DNA of 64,000 nucleotides from Nipponacmea schrenckii (lineage: Eukaryota; Mollusca; Gastropoda; Lottiidae), in NCBI GenBank assembly GCA_030562195.1, contig JAUJPP010000005.1, positions 19,827,106 through 19,891,105 of the forward strand, given 5' to 3'. Below the pieces are notes generated by a model, which searched no databases, was not told the origin of the DNA, and saw only the letters and a program-made list of their open reading frames with translations. Position 1 is the first letter of the stretch; every line of letters starts with the position of its first letter. Below, piece by piece: positions 24,593-37,170 of the stretch. A program made the position numbers and the translations under genes.

Positions 24593-25867
24593 TCTGGAAT
24601 ATGCCACTATAATTTTTTGCTTGTAGACATAGAATTTCTGTTGAAGATACTTAATGTACTATGCCCGCATATGGTCAATATCAAGTCCTATAGGTTTTGC
24701 TGTATTTAATGTCTCAATCGATTTGCATGTGAAAGTCCGATGACCTTTAAAAAGTCATGTTCACTCATAAAATCAGTTGACCCAGTTGTAAATGGGTACG
24801 GATAATCCGGGAGTGATCAATGCCAAGAAGTTTACCAAGGACCAGGTGGTAGAAAGTATCCTCGTGAATCTAAGTTTTTATCCTTGTAAAGTAAAAGTCT
24901 TTCTTACCATGATGTTTTGATGGAATTGTCTAAATGGATATGATTAAGGTCCGATATTAGAGTACCATTGTAAATGTAGAGACTAATTTCACGGTTCATT
25001 AAGTACATGCCGTGTTATGATCGACCTCGATTGATTCGTAAATGTTATTAGTGACAAATCCGCTTCCTCGACAGAAAAATCAAGACCAGACCAGCCTGAT
25101 TTGATGAGATTTGAGGGAAATTGAATTGTGAATACATAGTAGAAATAATTGGTTAAACAACTTAGTAGACGGGGTAGTTGGTTGTGGGGTCAACTGGTGC
25201 ATATGAAAGACCAGTTTTCAACACAGTTGCAAAAGTGGAAGATCTCAGGGCGGCAATGCATTATTTCGAAACACCCTTTCTTTCTTTGGAAAAAAGATTT
25301 CAGTGATTACTACTAATAGTGTTTATGAATTAATCTTATCTTCAAAGGGGACTGGATGATCCGAACCCAGTGCAGTGATTAATGGCCACTGACGACCAAC
25401 TGAATACACATACCAGAGAACCTTCTCTTGGTGTTAATCGAATCTACAAAGCAGATCAGATGATCTATGGCCAAGGTCAAATGTTAACGAGACACACACC
25501 ACAAATACCAGTTGACGGAGTACAGAAAGCATGTCTAGGTTCAAAGATCGACAGTGGGTCAGGTCATCAGTTGAATGAGACCATTGACTGAGAGTACTGT
25601 ATCTCTGATCGACCTCTGATTCCGTCACGATCACTTAACACGGTTCTTTGTCTGTACATTGTACATGCGAATCAATGGAGAGGTTTACGTTATAAAATAC
25701 GATTTACACCACAAGCTACTTTGTTCTATTAAGAGGGTGTCTTTGGGAATATACGAGTTGTAGTAGAAAATAGAAGAGCTGACCACCCTGTTGACGTCCG
25801 CTTCCAGTTAACTGAAAGTGCAAACCTTTTTTTTAAAAATACAACAAACACCTAGTGGGCATATTCT
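24593..25867. other. Non-coding sequence with a lone minisatellite-like core
   Basis: The segment gtccgcttccagttaactga at 25796 resembles the cores of the array at 8985-9315. A 69-codon frame at 25382-25591 has no recognisable domain. Confidence 0.35.
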
Positions 25868-26304
25868 GGCTTAGTCGGCAACTGTGGATTCCAACTTTAA
25901 AACATAACTTATTTAGGTGGCATTTAGTTATTGGACAATAAATTACTGGACATATTTATTTGGATAACAATTACTTTAATAATTAACTAGCGACGTTTCA
26001 ACGAAGGCACTTTCGTTTTTATCAAGCATTGGTGATAAAACACAAATATTTTTTATTCGTATGTGTTATCCATATAAGTAAATAAAATATAGCTACAAAT
26101 AAATGTAATTTGCATGGAACGTAAAAGAAGAGAACCTGTAGGAAATAAATTATGTTTCCGCGAGTTTAAATGTAATACTAGATATAATATACGTCTAAAA
26201 ATAAATTCAAATCCAGTTTCGGAAATTTGAGTGTCGTAAATCGTGACCTTTAATACGCTTCTCTTAAAAACAAATATTTCGCAATCTTGTTTTAATAGAT
26301 TCAT
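25868..26304 (+). repeat. Dispersed repeat X, copy 1, interrupted by an insertion
   Basis: The parts 25868-25922 and 26112-26304 are collinear with 27132-27375 at about 75-80% identity. Shared stretches include ggattccaactttaaaaca, aataaattatgttt, cgagtttaaatgt and tcgcaatcttgttt. The middle 190 bases are absent from the other copy and are described separately. Confidence 0.8.
25923..26111 (-). mobile_element. Penelope-like element fragment with a hammerhead-ribozyme-like motif
   Basis: These 190 bases interrupt dispersed repeat X and are flanked by gcat on both sides. Read on the minus strand, 26027-25991 gives cttgataaaaacgaa, loop agtgcc, ttcgtt, then gaaacgtcg. This is the order of a hammerhead core: a CUGAUGA-like box, a 6-bp stem II (26012-26017 with 26000-26005), GAAA and a stem III strand. 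Hammerhead ribozymes with this layout are known in terminal repeats of Penelope-like retroelements. The first box is degenerate (CTTGATAA), and stem I could not be drawn, so the ribozyme is probably inactive. Confidence 0.45.
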
Positions 26305-27131
26305 GAAAGAAGACAATGTAAACCAAGAGGGCCTGGTGTTACTTTGATTATCATCATAATTTGAATAATGTATACCTTATTTATATTACGGGGAAGGGAG
26401 GGATTTATTCTTACGTATATTTGTAGCTGCTATCTGTTCTATAGAGGATTTTTTTATGTTTTTAATATGCTCTGTCAGTTTTGAGAAAATAATCGTACAG
26501 GCTTGGTCGAAATCAGAAGATCTTGTGCAAATTCGGTGAAATCGTAAAACTTGTGACTTAATTATACCAGCATGGTATGTTTTGGATGAAAAGAGCTCTT
26601 ATGCAAAAGTTGATGAGTGTCGGTTTCTTTAAAATATACTTTAATATCTAATTTATTAGTCTCTGCTGTGGAATCTCCTTTGAAGAGAAAATCTATGCTT
26701 TTGTAGCTGACGTTGGCCGTTAGTTTGATGGACGGAAGCAAGTTTTGATCTGAAAATTGTTAAGCATAGCTGAACCCTGGGTTTATCGATCGGTTGATCA
26801 AGTACGTTTTTATCCATTCCGTTTTGTAATCCCAGCCTTATGTTAAAGTGTAACGGTACTTCTGAAACGAATGTCGTGAGAAAGGACTATAGTCTGATAA
26901 CCCCCTGTATAATAAATAACACCTTGATAACATTGTTATGACCTATCAAGGCCTTCAAATAAAAGCCAAGCTTCGAATAAACTTTGACTTTGATTAAAAA
27001 CGAAATCTTTTTTATCCAAGATTGCAATTGAAATTTGACAACGTAGGTTCTTCCTTATTAATGTTAAAACAATACAAATAAATATGAATCTTTTATATAC
27101 ATTGCTTGTCTCACGAAGAGTATGGAAACTC
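26305..27131. other. Non-coding sequence, no gene seen
   Basis: A ggggaagggagggattt near 26391 resembles the start of the dispersed repeat at 24550 and 57343. Nothing else recognised. Confidence 0.35.
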
Positions 27132-27375
27132 TTGCTTAATCGGCAATATGGATTTCTACTTTAAAACAATGTAAGTTGAACTTTTACGGCATGATAATAA
27201 AAGAGAATCTGTCGGGAATAAATTATGTTTCTACGAGTTTAAATGTGATTCTAGACATTTTATACGAGTAAAAATAAATTTAAATCCAGTTTGGGAAATT
27301 TGAGAGTCGTAAATCTTCACCTGCAATACGTTTCTGCAACAAGTATGTCGCAATCTTGTTTGAATTGATTGGTAA
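27132..27375 (+). repeat. Dispersed repeat X, copy 2 (uninterrupted)
   Basis: Collinear with 25868-26304 but without the 190-base insertion, so it preserves the empty site (acggcatgataata) of that insertion. Family unknown. No open reading frame. Confidence 0.8.
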
Positions 27376-27480
27376 GAATATAATATCTAGATAGGCTTGG
27401 TAGTGTGGTCCTGTTAACATAAGTGAGGAGACGTAAACTTCAAGTAGTGTGGCTGAAAATTGGCCTTTATAATGGTCAAA

Positions 27481-27658
27481 AGGATCAACTGCTTTATCGT
27501 GTTTGGTTATAAGTAGCAGATATTATAATAAACCATTGAATTGTTATTATCTTGAATAAAAAAAAAATAACAGGATCATCTGTTTTATCGTGTTTGGTTA
27601 TAATTTACAAGTATTATAAACCACTGGATTGTAACTATCTTAAATAAAAAAGATAAAA
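27481..27658 (+). repeat. 91-bp tandem duplication
   Basis: 27481-27571 and 27572-27658 both run aggatca-ctg, ttttatcgtgtttggttata, attataaaccactg and a-tatctt-aataaaaaa. Identity is about 80%, with short indels. Confidence 0.85.
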
Positions 27659-29761
27659 TGATGAGATTTAATTATTAATTCGGTAGCCAATGTCAAACGA
27701 CATTATACTTTCGATCTAAGATTACCCCTGTTTTATTGTTTTGGTTCTTATGATATCCATTAGCTTAGCTTCTACAACACCGGATCGCTCTATCCTAAAT
27801 ATAGGTCAGAGTAAAGCGAACCGAGATTTAATGAATTAAATGCTTAGCCATTGTCAAATGAAATAGTATTCTAATCAATGAGAGGATTGATATTTCAGAT
27901 TGGGAAGACGTGACTCGACTAATATCAACCTCTAGATTGGTCACGCTGATACTATTTTTTCTATCCAGCCGCATCGTTAATCTTGATGAATGGTGGTTCA
28001 GTGAGCTGCTCGATAGACTTCCGAGTCCGAGCTTCAAGCTGATATACGCCTTTTTTTTATTGTGACGTTGATATTCTTCATTCGTCTAATACATCCATTC
28101 GATACAGGCATATTAGGTAGACTGATATCAACATCCAGGTGGTCATGATGATATTCGTTCTTCATGAAGGTGACTGATAGTCTTTACTCCACCCTTATGT
28201 ATATTTTGTATAATGGTGGTTCAGTCTCCGTAGTTCAATCCCGGCATATTTACCAACTTGTATGGGGCAATATTAAGATGTTTGTTTAAGACTGTGCAGC
28301 TTGCAGATACCCTGACCTTAGGTCATTTTTTTTTGCATTGTTAATATTGAATGTTATGGTAAGTTATATTTAAATACAATAATTAACTAGAAGTTAATTT
28401 CAGTCAGCCTTCGCCCACTGTGAAACCCCCAAACCAATTGATCCGGAGGCAAAAATGAAACTACAATATCTAATGACAAAAAACATTTAGTCCACAAATA
28501 AATCCCGTTTAATTACCAATAATTCGGAGCTGAAGACCATGATCCTATCCTGGGATCTGATCTAATTAAAGACCCATACCCCCCCCCCCTCCTCCCCAAT
28601 GGGAGAAGAACCTAATCGTTGTGTGGAAGCTAATCTAATCAGAGGGCGATTGTGATCAAGACAAATTGAAATTAAATTCAAGTTTATCAAACCAATTGAT
28701 ATTGATCACTAATTGTTGTCTACTAATTGCTCATTTTTTTCACTCCAGACTGAGATGAAATAACTGCGTGGAATTCTTATGATTAAACCTTGTTTCATGC
28801 ATTCTTGCCTATAGATTGAATTGAAATGGAGTTTTACATCTTTAGAAGTAATGCATGTCAGTCTTTTGATGTAGCCTATAATTGTGTTCGATGCATTGTT
28901 GTCTCTTAATTTAAAATAAGATGGATCTTTATGGCTCGATTATCTGCACTTAGCTAGTCGAGTGAAATCGCTGTGTGTCGGGACTGAAGGAGAGAGCTTA
29001 TTGATTCGGAATCATGTTTTTGGTATTGTAATCGCAAAAGAAATGAGCCACACAGCACTGGTCTATTGAAAACGAATATGTTTCACACAGAATTCTTTTG
29101 CGAGCTTGTTTTATGCACTCAAGAAATAAAGAATATGGGGTTTTATATTCTACTTTTTAAGCACCTTATCGGTCTTTTGAAGTCTGAATCTAGTCCCAAA
29201 TGGGTAATTGTCTACGAATTGTCATTTCTTATTATCGAGTCGATCCACCCTTCTGCTTTCTAGTTTGCAAGTTCCATTCGCCATATATATTTTATTCACG
29301 AATAAGACGTTCCTGGGCAATAACATTTTTAAATTGTAATCGTTGAATAGCTTTTATCAATGATTAAAATATACTTGGGTTTTATTGAGACAATAAATAA
29401 TCGTTCCTCTTTGTTGAACAGATGAAGTCTTGACTGACTGGTCCGTCCCTATGGCCATCTAACGATGATAATTTTAATTAGGTGGAACGCTGAGAAGTAA
29501 TCATAAAATGATGAAATTGTTTAATAATAAAATGGTATCTGTTGCCTTCAGACGTGTTTTATTGCCATGAGTTTTATTATATTCATGGGAAATATGAAAT
29601 ATTAATTCAATTTGTATTGTGTAGGGTTGTGCAATCGTTGAGATTTCATTTGAAAAAGTACAGGATTCAATTACAAACCTTCTTATTGATAATCATCTAA
29701 ATCTATTTGTTCATTCAGTGGCCAAACTACATGACGAAACTAAACTAGTCAAGAAGAGCAG
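27659..29761. other. Non-coding sequence with a weak 200-bp direct repeat
   Basis: actaatatcaacctctagat (27917) and actgatatcaacatccaggt (28119) begin two loosely similar 100-bp segments, each followed by a tggtggttcagt motif (27989, 28214). A C-rich run is at 28580. No gene seen. Confidence 0.4.
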
Positions 29762-29850
29762 AGTGAAGTTTTTTCGTTATTCGTGAATTATTCGTTTTTC
29801 GTCAAAAACGAATAACATGTGAAGTTTGTTCGTTATTCGTGAATTACATT
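29762..29850. repeat. Direct repeat flanking a perfect 12-bp hairpin
   Basis: gtgaagttttttcgttattc and gtgaagtttgttcgttattc, each followed by gtgaatta, start at 29764 and 29819. Between them, 29788-29815 forms a perfect 12-bp stem (ttattcgttttt) with loop cgtc. Confidence 0.85.
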
Positions 29851-32800
29851 GCCGTTAAGAAGAGTATATACCATTATAATATACAAGATAATAATTACTT
29901 ATTTAAAACAGGGGTACGCAAGTTACACGTGTCGCATACTTATAAAATGTACGAAGTGCCGTGACTAAACAATAGAACCCCTGTATAACATGATATATCC
30001 ATTCAAATAAATAGTTATTCGAAACCGTTGCTGAGCCTGTTGCAAAATGACTTTATGTATAAGTATTTAGATTTATAAATTTGAAGGATTATATACGGAT
30101 TCGGTCTTACTGTATAGATACGTGCACTGATGAACGGTTTTCATTTTTTTTTTGTCACCCTAATAGGTAGCTTAACCTTTAAATAAACAAATTCACTAAC
30201 CCGATTACGGCAGGAGGAAATGATGAAATTGCCTGTGTCATACCACAAATTGAAAAAAGTTTTTCAGATCATCTCAGATCGATCGTCTGGGGTCAGTCAC
30301 GTTCATTTTCAAAACGTCTGCTGTTAATACCGTTATCTCTCAAGATGCTTGAAACGGTTGAGAGACCAGACGACTCGGTGAAATACTAGCAATCAACAAA
30401 TTGTCTAATTCGGTCAGCCTAATTGACAGTAAGTGGTTAAAACATCAGTTTCAATTAAATAAGTGTTCCATAGACGGGAAATAAATTTCAATCGGCTTGT
30501 CAATAATAACTCCGAATTGCCACCAATTCTAGAGATTAAGTTTAAAAGATGGTCAGCAAATTATATACCTCGTGTTGCCACTTCCGTACAATGTACTTTG
30601 TGATATCCGACATCTGAGTAGCCTACTCACACATTCTGCGCAATTCTGCATATTCACTGGTCCCAATTGATTTACTTATGTGGGTTTAAAAAACTGTAGG
30701 TACTCAGACATTAAATTCGTTTAAAGAAGTATAACAATTTAAGCTCCCAATCCTTTTTTCAGCTTCTTTTGACAAATAATGGTGTATATGGACCCCAACG
30801 AGCCCTAGTGAATGCCCTGTTGACAAATGTCATGGTTATAATTTTAACTGAATCTCGTCAAACATTATCATGGAGCCCACCTTCAAGTTAGACCTTAACC
30901 AAAGCTCATGGTAATGATATTACAAGGATCCCAGCTATGGTTCTCAAGAATCAAGAAACCAAGTGGTAATTGTTCAAACATTATCAATACCCATTCCACT
31001 TATACCTGCAATGATTTTTCTTCGAAGAGTCCATATAACTATCAATGTTTTGTTGGTATTTAGTTTATGTTAATGTGTTATATTTTATTGTATTGTTTTG
31101 ACGAGCCATCAAACTACGAGGCGTCAATTCAAACTGCTTGTCATTTGAGTAGCACGATGGGCATGTTATGATATCCACGGATGACGGTTTGCGGACATGT
31201 TTGACAGGTGCCAGCGTGGGGATGTATAGAAACATTGCGTGTGTTCAGTAAAAGATTTAATTTTGGTTTTCAATGGTATCGGCGCATCAATATTAATCCG
31301 TTACGAAGGAATCATCTACTTGTCTAATTTGAGTAAATTAAGTCGTAACTTGGTTCGTTTCCTACATTATACCACAAGTTAGAAGACCATCCATCAATTC
31401 AATACATGAAGCAGACTTTTACCATAGACTTCATCAAGTTAACGTTATAGATAGGAATTACTGTTTCAATAACATTGCGTCGTTTTGACAATGATACTCT
31501 TGTCTTGATGATTCGCTTCATGTAGAGCACCATAGTCGAAATGTCGCATATTTGTAATAGTAAGCAGTAAATTTTATCTAAGGAGTGTCTTACAGACATC
31601 AATAGAATACTGCAGAACAATAAACACATTTGCAGTTAGTGGCGTACCTGATTTCATTTTTTGTTATTGTTAAAGTGGTCAGTCTTTTTCTTTTTAGAAG
31701 TTTATCTACTCCGACATCCTACAGGATCATGTTTTGCAATGCATACTATTGCGACTGCAGGCCTGTGTTGAACTTTAGCCGAGAATTGTGCTTTTTGTAT
31801 TTTCCCTTCGGCAGTTAAAAAGGTTTTCAGACAAACTATGTATCTGTGAAATCATTTACTTTTTTAGGAAAAAGACTATTAGCTCAATATGAAGGTTGAC
31901 AGAGCTTTATTATAATTATTTTGTGTAAGAAATGTAGATGATAGTGGCGCCCTGAAACCCTCAACGAGCTAGCACCACATCCTCTCTCAAAACCACAATT
32001 CTTAGAAATCATTAACAAACTCATGGAGTAAATGATACCAATTAAGGTCAAAACATAATTTCCTCAGGGTGTCATTTCGATCAACAGCAAAACGGAAAAT
32101 AACACAATTTACAGTTAGTTGTAACAACTGTTGTGCTTTTGGAATTGGCTTACGTCGATATATATTTTTTTAATTGAATTTTATTTTCATGCTTACTTTC
32201 TAATGAACCAGGAGGTCTTTCCCAGATAACTTAATTTGGTGGCATTGCTGGTCCGATTTCATAGGTTAATTAATTTCGATAAGTGAAATTGTTTGAAAAA
32301 TTTAATACAATTCTCGAAAAATCGTCTCATATATTGTGAAATAAATATGTAAATAAATAGAAGCCCATTTCTTTCCATGTTTAATTGACTGCCTATAAGT
32401 TTTCTAACTTTCTGGATAATTGTTCTTATACCTTGACTGCTATAGCCACTTTTAACCATTAGCCCTAATGTCAAGTCTTTATGTTGAGAGCTGATTGGCT
32501 GTGTTCAATCCAACTGCATTCCGTTTTCTACAATAAAAGAGCTCAATAAAGTCAAGGTATAAGACGTATTTTTTAATAGCTTGGCATGGTCAAGATGCCT
32601 TAAAATACTCATGCAAGCATAAAAAATTTCACAAAAACTGTAGATTGTCGTGATAAACCATACACGCGTCAGTTGTTCATATATTTTCAATTCTTTCCAT
32701 TCTTAATTGACCTTAAAAAGCGAAGAGCTTCTGATGGGTATTACTCTCGGATGCTTTGACTACCTTAATGCAGTTAAATCCCTAAGAACGCAATAACTCC

Positions 32801-33574
32801 AGATATAGCCCTCGGAGATTCATCAATATGCATTCAAAACCTCGAAGTTAATTTAATTTGAGACAGAGTGTCTCTCAAATATTTCAAATATATCAAAATC
32901 ACTCGATTTACGGTCGTTTTATTAGCTTCAATCCCAGTAAAATTGAGTTTTATTCCAGTTTACTCCAATCGCAACTGCTTGCTGGCTTCATAAACCAATT
33001 CGTGGATTGAAAATCACAAGTTGTATATCGGATTATGCATTTAAAAAATCCCAATCAATAAGTTTAAAATATGGTATTATTTGGTATAAGACTCTCCCTG
33101 TAGAATATGACCTAGGTCACTAAAAAGGACAACTTTCTTTTTATAAATTAATCGAAATCACTGAACCCTGTTTCAATATACTATTTCTAAACTCAATTGC
33201 TACTGCATATTCGGATCACCAGAAATTGCTAGAAAACCAATGGTCAGAGGGTCCAAAGCTGCTTAGTCAGCTCCTAACTGCAACTGTTTTCCATCAACTT
33301 TTAAACATGTTCAATCGTTACCAAAAAATCTATAAAACTCAAACACCAGTCTTTTCCAACCAATTGACCCGATTTTCCAGCAGATTACATTGAATAAAGA
33401 AAAGATTTGTCTATTTATCTCGAGGTTGCCAATATAATGTTTGAAGTATTCGATGGTTGTAATGGGGTATATAAGATACAGAGAACCAAATCATTTTAGT
33501 ATTTACTCGTTATTCCACTTGGTAGAATGTCGTTATATTGACTTACCTTCATTTCTTCATACTTTATTTATCCT
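29851..33574. other. Non-coding AT-rich sequence, no gene seen
   Basis: Several 60-75 codon frames (for example 31399-31629 and 32259-32474) are of random type. No element recognised. Confidence 0.35.
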
Positions 33575-33965
33575 CTAACATTAGCTATGTGGACTCTCTG
33601 AAAGGATTTTCTGATGAAAAATCTAAATGCCAAATATACATACATAAATATTATATGTTAACAGAGATTCGAGTTGATAATACCAAATGGACATTATAAG
33701 ATATGTGGATTGTCTCATAAAGAATGGTGGGTAGTGACTAACAATATTATATGGATATTATTAGAAATTTGAAATCCCTGAAAAGGTTGTCAGATCTCAC
33801 AATTCTACATAATTAAAAAGATATGTAAGTGGACTTTCAGAAAGGTTGATAAACATAAATACCAAATTAACAGTATTAGCTATGTGGACTCGCTGGAAGA
33901 ATTTTCGAATTGATAAGCCTAAATACTACATGGATATGAATAGTTCTGTGAGCCTGCTGAGAGTG
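33575..33965 (+). repeat. Degenerate tandem repeat, about five copies of a ~75-bp unit
   Basis: Cores tagctatgtggactctctga, with aaaggattttctgatgaaaa and taaatgccaaat, recur with heavy divergence at about 33585, 33695, 33815 and 33875. Confidence 0.6.
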
Positions 33966-34677
33966 GAACAACTATTAGTCTGATTAACCCTCCACATTAA
34001 AAAATGAAGCAGATGCGAGAGCATTTTGTCAACAACTACCAATTAACTTTATCACTGATCTGTCATAGGCGAACACTCTGATAGTTGAACCATCACTTAA
34101 CAAGTAAAATCCGGGTCGACATTCATCTAAACCAAAGATTATCTGTCTTCAAATTTCAGCATGTTAAGTGCTTTGTGCACAACGCTACCACCAATACCAT
34201 AGTAATCATCACGAAAAATACAGGTCTTTCTGAAAGGTGAAGCATTAGCCGTCAAGTAAGATCCTGCTATCGACATTCCTCATTCACTAAACCAATATTG
34301 GTTCACAGCCTATTTGACAGTCTCGTTCCTAACTAAATGTTTACAAAGAAATGTAATGATCCGTTCAATCAATTGATAACAGTTCTACAGAATGATTAAT
34401 ATTCAAATAATTACCGCCCTTTGTCTGTAAGTAGGTCATTTGTTTTATCAGGGTTTCCGCAGACGACAATCACTATTAGTTTAACGTTAAAATTCATTTA
34501 TTATCAGTCATCTTCCATCTAAAAGAGTTCCTTTTTAATAATGGTTGTGTATAATCAATTACTCAAGAAACCAGGACCACGTACCACAAAACATCTTATG
34601 GTCTTTGCAAAGTTCAGAATGTGGCGCACATGGTTTACAATCCGTGATTTGTTCAATTCATATTGCCAAATACACTG
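33966..34677. other. Non-coding sequence, no gene seen
   Basis: No feature recognised. Confidence 0.35.
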
Positions 34678-34985
34678 CTAAGTGAAATCAAGACTCGCCA
34701 ACACAAACTATGTCAAATGAAATCAAGATTTTTCACTGTGTAATGTAACAAGACAAGACTTGCTACACAAAACTAAGTCAAGCGAAACAAGACTATGTGA
34801 AGTAAAGTTAAGACTTGCCTGGAGATTGACAATGTCAATCTAATCGAGTTGCCCTACACAAAACTATGTCAAACGGAACAAGACTACCCGGTATGTCATG
34901 TTAAATCAAGACTTGCCAACAGTTTGACCTTCTCAACGAAACGAACAAGAGTTGCCTATATAAAACTATGCCAAATGTGTATAAT
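34678..34985 (+). repeat. Degenerate tandem repeat based on caagacttgcc-acacaaaactatgtcaa
   Basis: The core recurs at about 34688, 34752, 34808, 34850, 34907 and 34950 with variable spacing (40-65 bases). The 66-codon frame at 34849 is a by-product. Confidence 0.7.
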
Positions 34986-35615
34986 AATAAAATTAAAATT
35001 TGTGGCCGTTTGTGGCGTTACTTGCAGTCTTTGTGAGATCAGGAACTAATTCGATTCACGAGAGGTGGTAGATGATTACTGTGTTTGACAGTTGATGCCA
35101 CTTGTACCAAATAGACTGGTCTCGAGGTTGAAAAACGTTTCAGCCTCAGGTGACGAACTGATGTATCGAGAAGCATCATTTAGTCTGGTTAAACGTTTTG
35201 TCTTTCACAAGATTATAATTAAATATCAGACGTTTTCCTTCTATTTCAGATAATTATAGTCTATATCAAGATGTTTTTCAGAGATTTCTTTTTGTAGTTC
35301 AATAGGTCCACCTTAACCTTACCACGTGCCATTATGATACTTTGAAAATAAACATTGTGTGACAGGAACAACGTAACGTTGTCTTAAGTGGCTTGTATTT
35401 CCCAATCTTCGGCACTTGATTGAGCTCATCAAGACTTCCAATGTCATATCGTTTGTAACAAGGACATTTTCGCCTGGACAAGCTCTTTTCTTCTTCATAA
35501 TTCTACTGTTGAGGTGTTGTGTTTTGAAGATGCTCATTCGGTAGGTGATGATATCCCATTTAAATGACTAGAATCGATCGAATAATTCTATTCAAGCCTC
35601 TCAAACCTGTTTCAG

Positions 35616-35895
35616 GAAAGGCTGTCGGACAACCATGCTAGCAACTATAAGAATATCAACTTCAGTTCGCAGTTCAGGATCCTTTCAACCAGCTGCTGGT
35701 CCTTGGCCAAACTTCTTGGTATTGATACGTACCGGATATATCCGTACCAATTACAGCTGGGTCGGACTTTCCGCGCTGATCGGGATAGGAACCCACAGTC
35801 GGCATTCGCTCGACGTTACTAAGCAAATGACGTTATTCAAACACCTACGCTTTAACCGACAGTGCCATTATGGAACCACCAAGCTATTGGTGATC
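35616..35895 (+). CDS. Weak candidate orphan exon
   Basis: A pyrimidine tract with acceptor ctgtttcag ends at 35615, and a strong donor, gatc|gtaagt, follows at 35896. One frame is open across all 280 bases (93 codons), and the segment is visibly GC-richer than its surroundings. I recognise no domain. Its phase does not fit the phase-1 end of receptor exon copy 1, so it is not an obvious second receptor exon. Its part at 35668-35725 also resembles 42660-42710 and, weakly, 47121-47155. A dispersed repeat is the stronger alternative. Confidence 0.15.
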
Positions 35896-36322
35896 GTAAG
35901 TGCAGTCAACACTCATAATATGCACCTGACCTTAATAAAAAGTTAAGAAAAAAAAATGCCAAGGTTAAGATTGTGTAATACGATTAAGTTTAAATTGATA
36001 AATTATTGACGCAAGTTTCCCCTCGATCCAAATAAATCATTTATATAAAATTATCTCATGGCAGCTGGAGTCACTAAGCGTAATCTATTCATTACCCTAG
36101 TTATTATTTTTTTTATATATATAAATTAAAACAGAAAGTTATGCCCTAGGAATGTGGTTTTCTTTTCAAGACAAAAAGTAACATGTGGGTTATATGCATT
36201 TAATGTGTCTAATAGCCACCCCCGGGTAGTTCGAAATGGCAATGCGTTTAGAGTATGATCATTCTCGGTTTCTATCTTTTTGTAATAGATTGGTGCATGT
36301 GCATTTTATTGGTGATATAGGT
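35896..36322. other. Non-coding sequence, no gene seen
   Basis: Very AT-rich around 36100-36130. No feature recognised. Confidence 0.35.
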
Positions 36323-36720
36323 TTTGACTTACTGATTGTGATTTGAATAGATACATGTCAGTTTTCTCATTGAGAATTGAACATTGACTTACCAATTGTG
36401 TCAGTTTCTTATTGAGAATTAAAAATTGACTTACCGATTGTAATTTGAATAGGTACATCTTAGTTTTCTAATTGTGAATTTATAACATTAACTTATCAAT
36501 TATGATTGAATAGATACATGCAAGTTTTCTCACTGAGAATTGAAATTTGACTTACCGATTATGATTTAAATAGGCTCTTGTCAGTTTTCTCATAGAGAAT
36601 TAAACATTGATTTATCGATTATAATTTAAATAGGTCCATGCCAGTTTTCTCATTGAGAATTGGACATTGACTTATCGATTGTGATTTTAAAAGGCACATG
36701 CTTCTTATCGGTATCGATTT
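36323..36720 (+). repeat. 60-bp tandem repeat, seven copies, decaying to the right
   Basis: The unit ttgacttaccgattgtgatt, tgaataggtacatgtcagtt, ttctcattgagaattgaaca recurs seven times. The second copy has an internal deletion. Loosely similar copies may continue to about 36900 (ggttttctatctgagat). Confidence 0.9.
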
Positions 36721-37024
36721 GGGCTAACGCATGTCGACTTTGAAATTTGACCTACAGATTGTTGCTTATCTCTTTTTTTCCTTATGATTTTGATTCTGAT
36801 TTAATGTCGGTTCTCTATTTGAGACTACGAATTTATTTGAATGTTGGTTTTCTATCTGAGATCTATAATCTATAAAACAGTATTAAACTTTAACATACGA
36901 ATTTTTGCAAGTGCCGGAATCTTTATATGTAATTATCGACTCTTTGATTATATGGGTGTCGGCTTTCCATTTGAAGGGGAGCGTCGTTCGAATTGAACAA
37001 TTATAAACCTAGGCCCATTGTGCT

Positions 37025-37170
37025 ACAGGCTGTGTACGAGTAGGCTAATGCCACTGTCCTGACAAAATTTCCCTCATTGCTCAATGCATGGCGTTGCCCG
37101 TCTTTTTAAGCCTATTAAGGTGCACAAGTATAGGAAGTAAAACTCCATTAATTTTAATTTCATTTTTATC
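37025..37170 (+). mobile_element. SINE fragment
   Basis: The segment with ccactgtcctgacaaaattt, gcaatgcatggcgttgcccg-like sequence, ccgtctttttaagcc and taaaactccattaattttaa parallels the body and tail of the minus-strand copy at 47405-47650 and of the fragments at 11640, 22800 and 39560. A tRNA-like head is not recognisable here. Confidence 0.5.

Noticed and set aside
28210..28255. tRNA-like gtagttcaatcccggc
   Set aside because: Resembles a B box, but no cloverleaf or A box at the right distance can be drawn.
35115..35165. ggttgaaaaacgtttcagcc as a second hammerhead-like motif
   Set aside because: It forms only a short hairpin; the CUGAUGA and GAAA boxes are not in hammerhead order.
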